A stretch of DNA of 61,183 nt, taken from positions 1-61,183 of the forward strand of contig CAJNCP010000008.1 in NCBI GenBank assembly GCA_905221295.1. Direction: 5' to 3'. The position numbers and the translations under genes were made by a program. The notes below the pieces were generated by a model. It was not told the origin of the DNA. It saw only the letters and a list, made by a program, of their open reading frames with translations, and made no database searches. This document shows positions 54,757 through 61,183 of the stretch, one piece after another (position 1 is the first letter of the stretch; each line of letters starts with the position of its first letter). The DNA comes from a bacterium (lineage in GTDB: Bacteria > Bacillota > Bacilli > Lactobacillales > Streptococcaceae).

Positions 54757-55626
54757 ATGACCATTGCAACCATTGATATCGGAGGGACTGGGATTAAGTT
54801 TGCCAGTCTGACTCCTGATGGAAAAATACTAGATAAGACAAGTACACCGACACCAGAAACCCTAGAAGATTTACTGGCATGGCTAGACCAACGTCTGTCG
54901 GAGAAAGATTATAAGGGCATTGCTATGAGCGTTCCAGGCGCGGTCAATCAAGAAACAGGTGTGATTGAGGGGATTAGTGCTGTGCCATACATCCATGGCT
55001 TTTCTTGGTATGAAGCTCTTGTCCATCACAAGCTACCCGTCCATCTAGAAAATGATGCCAACTGTGTTGGACTTAGTGAACTGCTGGCTCACCTAGAGAT
55101 TGAAAATGCAGCCTGTGTCGTGATTGGGACAGGAATTGGCGGAGCTATGATAATCAATGGCAAACTTCACCGTGGTCGCCACGGCTTAGGTGGTGAGTTT
55201 GGCTATATGACAACCATTGAACCAGCTGAAAAACTCAACAACTGGTCTCTACTAGCCTCTACAGGAAACATGGTTCGCTACGTAATTGAAAAATCTGGTC
55301 AGACTGACTGGGATGGTCGCAAGATTTACCAAGAAGCTGCAGCAGGCAATGCCCTTTGCCAAGAAGCCATTGAGCGCATGAACCGAAATCTGGCGCAAGG
55401 ACTGCTCAATATCCAGTATCTCATTGACCCGGATGTCATTAGTCTGGGAGGATCTATCAGTCAGAACCCTGATTTTATCCAAGGTGTCAAGAAGGCTGTC
55501 GATAACTTTGTCGAGACCTACGAAGAATACACGGTCGCACCAGTTATCCAAGCTTGCACCTATCATGCAGATGCCAATCTCTATGGTGCCCTTGTCAACT
55601 GGCTGCAGGAGGAAAATCAATGGTAA
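54757..55626 (+). CDS. ROK-family sugar kinase
   Basis: A 289-residue protein with the ROK ATPase fold. The phosphate-1 loop is [10 protein letters not shown] at residues 7-16, the catalytic base region is [11 protein letters not shown], and the second loop is [29 protein letters not shown]. The usual zinc cluster CxCGxxGCxE after this segment is missing, and there is no DNA-binding domain, so it is an enzyme, not a regulator. It probably phosphorylates mannose or an N-acetylhexosamine freed by the neighbouring glycosidases, an inference from context. It overlaps the next gene by seven bases. Confidence 0.88.
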   Translation: MTIATIDIGGTGIKFASLTPDGKILDKTSTPTPETLEDLLAWLDQRLSEKDYKGIAMSVPGAVNQETGVIEGISAVPYIHGFSWYEALVHHKLPVHLENDANCVGLSELLAHLEIENAACVVIGTGIGGAMIINGKLHRGRHGLGGEFGYMTTIEPAEKLNNWSLLASTGNMVRYVIEKSGQTDWDGRKIYQEAAAGNALCQEAIERMNRNLAQGLLNIQYLIDPDVISLGGSISQNPDFIQGVKKAVDNFVETYEEYTVAPVIQACTYHADANLYGALVNWLQEENQW

Positions 55627-57500
55627 TTTTTACAGGACTTAGTCCCAAACAAGAGCAAGCATTAGAGTTGCTTAAAAAGCATATTTCGCTAGCAGATGTA
55701 GAGGTAGCAGTCGCTCAGTCTGACCAAGCCTCTATCTCTATCAAGGGTGAGGGAGGCCACTATCAACTGACTTATCGCAAACCTCACCAACTCTATCGCG
55801 CCTTGTCTTTATTAGCAACAGCTCTAGTAAAAGGTGACAAAGTAGCGATTGAAGAACAAGCTGCTTATGAAGATTTAGCCTACATGGCAGACTGTTCGCG
55901 AAATGCGGTGCTGAATGTGGCTTCTGCCAAGCAGATGATTGAGGTCTTGGCACTCATGGGCTACTCAACATTTGAGCTTTATATGGAAGACACTTATCGG
56001 ATTGAGGGGCAGCCTTATTTTGGTTATTTCCGTGGGGCTTATTCAGCTGAAGAGTTGCAGGAAATCGAAGCCTATGCCCAGCAGTTTGATATGACCTTTG
56101 TGCCTTGTATCCAGACCTTGGCCCACTTATCAGCCTTCGTCAAATGGGGTGTTAAGGAAGTGCAGGAACTCCGTGATGTAGAGGACATTCTCCTTATTGG
56201 CGAAGAAAAGGTTTATGACCTGATTGATGGCATGTTTGCCACTCTATCTAAACTGCAGACTCGCAAGGTCAATATCGGGATGGACGAAGCCCACTTGGTT
56301 GGCTTGGGACGCTACCTCATCTTAAACGGTGTTGTGGACCGTAGTCTTCTCATGTGCCAACACTTGGAGCGCGTGCTGGATATTGCAGACAAGTATGGTT
56401 TCCACTGCCAGATGTGGAGTGATATGTTCTTTAAACTCATGTCAGCGGATGGCCAGTACGATCGTGACGTGGAGATTCCAGAGGAAACTCGTGTCTACCT
56501 AGATCGTCTCAAAGACCGCGTGACTTTGGTTTATTGGGATTATTATCAGGATAGCGAAGAAAAGTACAATCGCAATTTCCGTAACCACCACAAGATTAGC
56601 CAAGATATTGCCTTTGCAGGTGGTGCTTGGAAGTGGATCGGTTTCACACCCAACAACCATTTCAGCCGTCTCATCGCTATCGAGGCCAATAAAGCCTGTC
56701 GTGTTAACCAGATTAAAGAAGTCATCGTGACGGGTTGGGGGGACAATGGTGGGGAAACTGCCCAGTTTTCTATTCTACCAAGTCTGCAAATCTGGGCAGA
56801 ACTCAGCTACCGCAATGACCTCGATCGTTTGTCTGCCCACTTCAAGACCAATACAGGTCTATCAGTTGAGAACTTCATGCAGATTGACCTTGCCAACCTT
56901 TTGCCAGACCTACCAGGCAATCTCAGCGGGATCAATCCCAACCGCTATGTCTTTTATCAGGATGTTCTCTGTCCGATTCTTGATCGACACATGACACCTG
57001 AACAGGACAAGCCCCACTTTGCCCAAGCTGCTGAGATTCTGTCAGAAATTAAAGACAAAGCAGGCATCTACGCTTATCTCTTTGAAACTCAGGCTCAGTT
57101 GAATGCTATTTTAAGTAGTAAGGTTGATGTTGGACGACGCATTCGTGAAACTTATAAAGTCGGTAACAAAGTCAGCTTGCAGCAAATCGCCAGAGAAGAA
57201 TTACCAAAACTCAGAAGTGAGATTGAAACCTTCCACAAACTCTTTAGCCACCAATGGTTGAAAGAAAACAAGGTCTTTGGTTTGGATACGGTCGATATCC
57301 GTATGGGTGGACTCTTGCAAAGGATCAAGCGAGCAGAAAGTCGCATCGAGGCTTATCTGGCAGGTCAGATTGACCGCATTGAAGAATTAGAAGTCGAAAT
57401 CCTTCCATTTAACGATTTTTATGGAGACAAGGACTTTACAGCCACAACAGCCAACCAGTGGCACACCATTGCAACAGCATCGACGATTTATACGACCTAA
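55620..57500 (+). CDS. GH20-type exo-beta-N-acetylhexosaminidase, intracellular
   Basis: A 626-residue cytoplasmic glycosidase. An N-terminal alpha/beta domain (about 1-75) precedes a barrel with [10 protein letters not shown], the catalytic Asp-Glu pair 222-223 in [10 protein letters not shown], and aromatic subsite segments ([22 protein letters not shown]). It resembles the pneumococcal GH20C enzyme that takes terminal GlcNAc or GalNAc from imported N-glycan pieces. The start is ATG 55620, right after GAGGAAAATC and inside the ROK stop region. The upstream ATG at 55554 lies in the ROK gene. A terminator follows. Confidence 0.9.
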   Translation: MVIFTGLSPKQEQALELLKKHISLADVEVAVAQSDQASISIKGEGGHYQLTYRKPHQLYRALSLLATALVKGDKVAIEEQAAYEDLAYMADCSRNAVLNVASAKQMIEVLALMGYSTFELYMEDTYRIEGQPYFGYFRGAYSAEELQEIEAYAQQFDMTFVPCIQTLAHLSAFVKWGVKEVQELRDVEDILLIGEEKVYDLIDGMFATLSKLQTRKVNIGMDEAHLVGLGRYLILNGVVDRSLLMCQHLERVLDIADKYGFHCQMWSDMFFKLMSADGQYDRDVEIPEETRVYLDRLKDRVTLVYWDYYQDSEEKYNRNFRNHHKISQDIAFAGGAWKWIGFTPNNHFSRLIAIEANKACRVNQIKEVIVTGWGDNGGETAQFSILPSLQIWAELSYRNDLDRLSAHFKTNTGLSVENFMQIDLANLLPDLPGNLSGINPNRYVFYQDVLCPILDRHMTPEQDKPHFAQAAEILSEIKDKAGIYAYLFETQAQLNAILSSKVDVGRRIRETYKVGNKVSLQQIAREELPKLRSEIETFHKLFSHQWLKENKVFGLDTVDIRMGGLLQRIKRAESRIEAYLAGQIDRIEELEVEILPFNDFYGDKDFTATTANQWHTIATASTIYTT

Positions 57501-57518
57501 GAGTAGAATATTGACAAG

Positions 57519-57548
57519 CATCTTCTTTTCATAAAGAAGATGTTTTTG
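57519..57548 (+). terminator. Terminator of the glycan degradation locus
   Basis: Perfect 10-bp stem CATCTTCTTT/AAAGAAGATG with four-base loop and TTTTT. Confidence 0.9.
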
Positions 57549-57689
57549 CTTAAATATCATCTTGAAGATAGAAAAAATATAATGAACAGGGAGATTTAAT
57601 AAGATAACATATGCAATGCAACGTTCACTTAAATCCCTTATAGAACAAGGTTTTTATTAAACTGGATAGAGGGATTTCAACCGTATCAG

Positions 57690-57718
57690 TTGAATTATCT
57701 GGAGTCAAAATGTATACT
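57690..57718 (+). promoter_or_regulatory. Predicted promoter of the MucBP adhesin gene
   Basis: TTGAAT (57690-57695), 17-base spacer, TATACT (57713-57718), about 90 bases before the TTG start. The remaining gap 57549-57689 holds another isolated TATAAT (57578-57583) without a matching -35 and no ORF. Confidence 0.6.
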
Positions 57719-57807
57719 ATAGAGTAGAGGATTCCTATGCATAGAGGTTGTAAAAGTCAATCTCTAATAAAATAAGCATATGCCAAACTTAGAAAGGAAT
57801 ATAGAAA

Positions 57808-60800
57808 TTGAAAAGTTTTAAAATTTACAAGGGAAGACATGAAAAATTTTCTCTAAGAAAGAAAAATGTTGGACTTGTTTCGATTGCAATTGCTAGCTTG
57901 GCGATATATGGAGTAGCGCTTGGCACACCAACTGTCCAAGCAGATGAAAACAACAATCTGAGCAGTCTAGTAGAGACTAGCTCGACAACTGATGTGAAAT
58001 CAGAAAATAATAGTGAACAACCAGCAGTGGTGGAGCCAGAGAAAGTAGCTTCAACCACAGAAGTTAAGGAAACAGAAAAAGCTGCTAGTCCAGCACCAAC
58101 TGTTGAACAAGCAGAAAAGAAAGTGTCAGTTTCAAAAACTGCCCCTGAAGTGGAAGGAGCAGACAAAAAATCCGTAGCGCCTTCAAACTCGACGGCAGTC
58201 GCAAAAGAAAATCCAGCACCTGTTGAGTCTAAGCCAGTTGAAAAGTCTGCTGATGGGCAAACAACAGCTACTCCTCGTTCGACTGCTCCGGTACGTACGC
58301 GCAGAAGTTTGCAACAAAACCCAACTCAAATATCGAATTTTTCAGTAACGGTTACGACAAAAGATGGAACAAGCATGAATTCTGGAGATGAAAAGGTTTT
58401 GTCAAATCAAGAAATAGCTTTTGACCAAATTCATATGAAGTTCACGCTTACTCAAGATGGTACGTTAAATGCTGGTTCAAAAATTCGCATACCAGTTAAA
58501 TTAACAAATAATGCGTATGGTGCCTATTATTCAAATCTTGGTTCTGGAACAGAAGAACCAATAAATGGAGTTGGAACAATTAAATTTGATTATTCTAACC
58601 CAAATAATCTGGCTTATGTAATCACTTTAAATAATAACTTTTCAGGACAAAAGATTGTTGAAATTACCCAAAAAGCAGCAACTATTGGGAAATTTACAGC
58701 AAAATCAAGTTATGAAAATATTATTTTAGAAATAAATGGCAATAAGTTTACTTTTAAACCAACACCAAGAACATTTGAGAAAGCTCAGGCGCCTTTTGCT
58801 GTTTATAATAGTGCAAGTAGCGATAGAGCAAATTCAATAAAAATAGGCACTTCAACTGGGGATGCAAATTATTATAATAATTTATTATCAAGCGATGGTA
58901 CAAACTCTGGACAAACAGGAATTCCAAATGGTGATATCATTTCTATCCATCGTATAAAACCAGATAATGGGTCAAAAATTGTTAGTATCAAACCAGACCT
59001 TAAAAGATATACTTCTACTTTAGCAATTAGTGAGGATGGGAAATATCTTGTTAAAGGAGATACTTCAACTTCTATTAGCATCAATTCAGACCCAGATAAT
59101 AAATTAGTTGAACTGCCAGCAAATTCAACTGATGAAGAGATTGTTACTGCATTAAAACAGGCTGGTAAAAACTCTTCGGTTGTTATTGATAATGGAGATG
59201 GGACCTACACAGTTGCTATCAATTTAGGAAAAATGACAGGAAATGGCGCTACTACCTATCATGATATTTGGCCAACTGACGACTATGCTCAAATGGGCGA
59301 TAAGTATCAAGAAATTAATAGAACAGAAGAGGTTAACAGAAAAGTTAGTAGTATTTTAAAAAATGCTAACGTTATTCAAGGTACAGGTCATTCAACTCGG
59401 ATTACTTTTGCGGATTCATCAATTAAAAATGCTCTAGGTGAAGGGTCTAAGAGTTTTAGTTATAGTGTTGATGACAATGGTACTATAAAAAAGATAAAAG
59501 AGGAAAAGCTTTCTGCGAAAACAACTCCATCCGTTGCGCGTGCTGTAGGTCAGAAGAAGATTACAGTACACTATGTTGATACAAATGGTAAGGAGTTAGA
59601 AACTCGAGACTTTAAGTATGGCTATCCAGCAGGAGCAATGGCCCCTCAAACACCTGATTATCAAGCCACTCCAAAAACAATTACGGGTTATACTCTGGTA
59701 AAAGCTGATACAGTAATCAATGCGTATGGCTCACAGTTAAAAGAAGCCAAGCCGATTCCATTCATCAATGAGGATCAAAATTTTTATTATGTGTACTCAG
59801 TCAAACAATCCCATGCCAAAGTCAAATACATTGACGATGACGTTGAGGGAGGAAAGATTCTTGAAACGAAAGAACTGATCGGTGCATATAATACTACCGA
59901 TTCTTATCGAACAGCTCCCACTATTAAGAAATATACTGATCAAAATTATGAACTTGTTTCAGATAATTATCCAGCAGAAGGTGTGACTTATACAGATCAA
60001 GATCAAATCTTTGAAGTTCATTTGAAACACAAAAAGACATCAGTAGCAGAAGAAAAGACTGTTAAGGAAACTATCCATTATACCTATGATGATGGTGCAA
60101 CAGCAGCTCCAGACCATACTAGTAGCTTAAAATTCACTAGAACAGCAACAACTGACCTTGTTACAAATATTACAACTGGGGACTGGACAGCGGAAAATGG
60201 AACAAGTTTTGCAGCTATAACATCGCCAACAATCAAAGGATATACTCCAGATTTAGCGGAGGTTCCAGCGGTTGACAACATTACTGCTGATAGTCCAAAT
60301 ATCGAAAAGACAGTAGTTTATACAGCTAATGCAGCTAGTGCAAAGGTAATTTATATCGATGACACAACAGGCGAAACGCTTGAAACTAAGGATTTGAATG
60401 GACTTTATGGTCAGACTGATCCATATCAAACAGCTACCACTATTAAGAAATATACTGATCAAAATTATGAACTTGTTTCAGATAATTATCCAGCAAATGG
60501 TGTGACTTACAACGAAATTCTTCAAACCTTTGAAGTTCATCTACGTCATAAGGTAGCTGCAGTTCAAGAAACAAAGATAGTCACAGAGACCATCAAGTAT
60601 GTTTATGAAGATAACACGCAGGCAGCGGCTACTAAGGTTCAGACTTTGGACTTTGAGCGGATTAACACCAAGGATCTGGTGACTAATAATATTGTCCATA
60701 AGGGTTCTTGGACACCATCTACCGGAACCTTCCCAGAGGTAGTTTCTCCAAAGGTTGAGGGTTATACACCAGATAAGGCAACTGTAGCAGCCGTTGAACT

Positions 60801-61183
60801 GATTACGGGAGATAGCGCAGATATTGAAGAAACGGTTACCTATAAAGCAGATAAGCAAAAAGTAACCTATACCATCATTGACGACACTGCTCAAAAAACG
60901 CTGAAAGACAAGGAAGTACTTACCAGCGGAGGCTCTGATACTCCTCTTTCAGATAGTGCCCGAGAAAAATATGATTTAATGGTGAATGCTTATCTAGCTC
61001 AAGGTTATGAATTGGTTTCGAAAGACCAGCTTCCAGCTAAGTTTGACCTTGATAGTAGCCGCGATCAAAATGTAGTTGTTCACTTGAAGCATGGTACCAC
61101 TGATAGCCAAGAAAGCAAGGATGTAAACTTGACTGTTCGTTACCACGGTGCCGGTGACCAGACACCAGAAGACAAGGTGCAAA
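57808..61183 (+). CDS. Large YSIRK-signal, mucin-binding (MucBP) surface adhesin, 3' part outside window
   Basis: The frame is open from a TTG start at 57808 to the last base, about 1125 codons. GAAAGGAAT precedes the TTG and no in-frame ATG is available before the signal peptide. The N-terminus has a YSIRK-type signal (EKFSLRKKNVGLVSIAIASLAI), then a Ser/Glu/Pro-rich linker (about 50-170) and a non-repetitive beta-rich region (about 170-575) that may bind ligand. From about residue 580 come alternating MucBP-like units (KITVHYVDTNGKELE; AKVKYIDDDVEG; AKVIYIDDTTGE; VTYTIIDDTAQ) and Muc_B2-like units (ETIHYTYDDG; ETIKYVYEDN). An LPXTG end is expected beyond the window. It likely binds mucin or host glycans. 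Confidence 0.9.
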   Translation, partial: MKSFKIYKGRHEKFSLRKKNVGLVSIAIASLAIYGVALGTPTVQADENNNLSSLVETSSTTDVKSENNSEQPAVVEPEKVASTTEVKETEKAASPAPTVEQAEKKVSVSKTAPEVEGADKKSVAPSNSTAVAKENPAPVESKPVEKSADGQTTATPRSTAPVRTRRSLQQNPTQISNFSVTVTTKDGTSMNSGDEKVLSNQEIAFDQIHMKFTLTQDGTLNAGSKIRIPVKLTNNAYGAYYSNLGSGTEEPINGVGTIKFDYSNPNNLAYVITLNNNFSGQKIVEITQKAATIGKFTAKSSYENIILEINGNKFTFKPTPRTFEKAQAPFAVYNSASSDRANSIKIGTSTGDANYYNNLLSSDGTNSGQTGIPNGDIISIHRIKPDNGSKIVSIKPDLKRYTSTLAISEDGKYLVKGDTSTSISINSDPDNKLVELPANSTDEEIVTALKQAGKNSSVVIDNGDGTYTVAINLGKMTGNGATTYHDIWPTDDYAQMGDKYQEINRTEEVNRKVSSILKNANVIQGTGHSTRITFADSSIKNALGEGSKSFSYSVDDNGTIKKIKEEKLSAKTTPSVARAVGQKKITVHYVDTNGKELETRDFKYGYPAGAMAPQTPDYQATPKTITGYTLVKADTVINAYGSQLKEAKPIPFINEDQNFYYVYSVKQSHAKVKYIDDDVEGGKILETKELIGAYNTTDSYRTAPTIKKYTDQNYELVSDNYPAEGVTYTDQDQIFEVHLKHKKTSVAEEKTVKETIHYTYDDGATAAPDHTSSLKFTRTATTDLVTNITTGDWTAENGTSFAAITSPTIKGYTPDLAEVPAVDNITADSPNIEKTVVYTANAASAKVIYIDDTTGETLETKDLNGLYGQTDPYQTATTIKKYTDQNYELVSDNYPANGVTYNEILQTFEVHLRHKVAAVQETKIVTETIKYVYEDNTQAAATKVQTLDFERINTKDLVTNNIVHKGSWTPSTGTFPEVVSPKVEGYTPDKATVAAVELITGDSADIEETVTYKADKQKVTYTIIDDTAQKTLKDKEVLTSGGSDTPLSDSAREKYDLMVNAYLAQGYELVSKDQLPAKFDLDSSRDQNVVVHLKHGTTDSQESKDVNLTVRYHGAGDQTPEDKVQ
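59911..59990 (+). repeat. 80-bp near-identical repeat in MucBP region, copy 1
   Basis: Eighty bases encoding TAPTIKKYTDQNYELVSDNY and the following residues match the copy at 60430-60509 with about three mismatches. The flanks differ much more, pointing to recent duplication or gene conversion between MucBP units. Confidence 0.85.
60430..60509 (+). repeat. 80-bp near-identical repeat in MucBP region, copy 2
   Basis: Second copy of the 80-base segment, 519 bases downstream of the first and in the same reading frame. Confidence 0.85.

Overview
The window is chromosomal DNA of a mitis-group Streptococcus, most like S. mitis, S. oralis or S. pseudopneumoniae. The evidence is low-GC coding, strong AGGAGG-type ribosome sites, a SigX (ComX) cin-box before comFA, a choline-binding competence hydrolase (CbpD), and gene order that follows S. 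pneumoniae as I remember it. The pneumococcal genome cannot be consulted here, so every such comparison is from memory. It is probably not S. pneumoniae itself. The cbpA/rr06/hk06 interval is replaced by an NAD-salvage operon, the fucose locus between adcA and the arginine deiminase genes is missing, a thiolase sits between hpf and gdpP, and CbpD has a single SH3 domain.

Layout. 1-1.15 kb: the 3' end of an LPXTG surface protein, then scars of two insertion sequences. 1.2-3.3 kb, minus strand: cysK, a PH-domain protein and a YigZ/IMPACT protein. 3.3-12.7 kb: the competence operon comFA-comFC, hpf, a thiolase, gdpP-rplI-dnaB-veg and cbpD. 12.8-15.4 kb: polA. 15.5-18.5 kb: a TPP riboswitch followed by a thiamine-precursor ABC operon. 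18.6-21.5 kb: ctsR-clpC under a CtsR operator. 21.6-24.3 kb: nadR-pnuC-Nudix. 24.3-25.5 kb: a small membrane protein and a Ser-rich lipoprotein. 25.6-27.4 kb, minus: dusB and hslO. 27.6-32.2 kb: dltXABCD. 32.3-34.3 kb: a wall-anchored 5'-nucleotidase. 34.4-37.9 kb: adcRCBA zinc uptake. 38.0-44.5 kb, minus: the arginine deiminase operon (arcA, arcB, arcC, a YfcC-type transporter, an M20 peptidase). 45.2-57.5 kb: an intracellular N-glycan degradation locus (GH29, GH92, GH125, GH38, ROK kinase, GH20) interrupted by an unrecognised membrane protein. 57.8 kb to the end: the 5' part of a large MucBP-type adhesin that runs out of the window.

How it fits together. Much of the window concerns life on mucosal glycoprotein: mucin adhesion, stripping of fucose, mannose and hexosamine from imported glycans, extracellular nucleotide dephosphorylation, arginine catabolism for ATP and acid resistance, and zinc, thiamine-precursor and nicotinamide-riboside scavenging. 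Good cre (CcpA) matches lie at arcA, hpf and the small membrane gene, which suggests carbon control of arginine use and ribosome hibernation.

The most unusual non-coding stretch is the roughly 290-base leader before the GH29 gene (44945-45236). It has a consensus promoter, two palindromes each made of two facing DnaA-box sequences, and nine CTAG tetranucleotides in 240 bases. No tRNA, rRNA or CRISPR array was seen.
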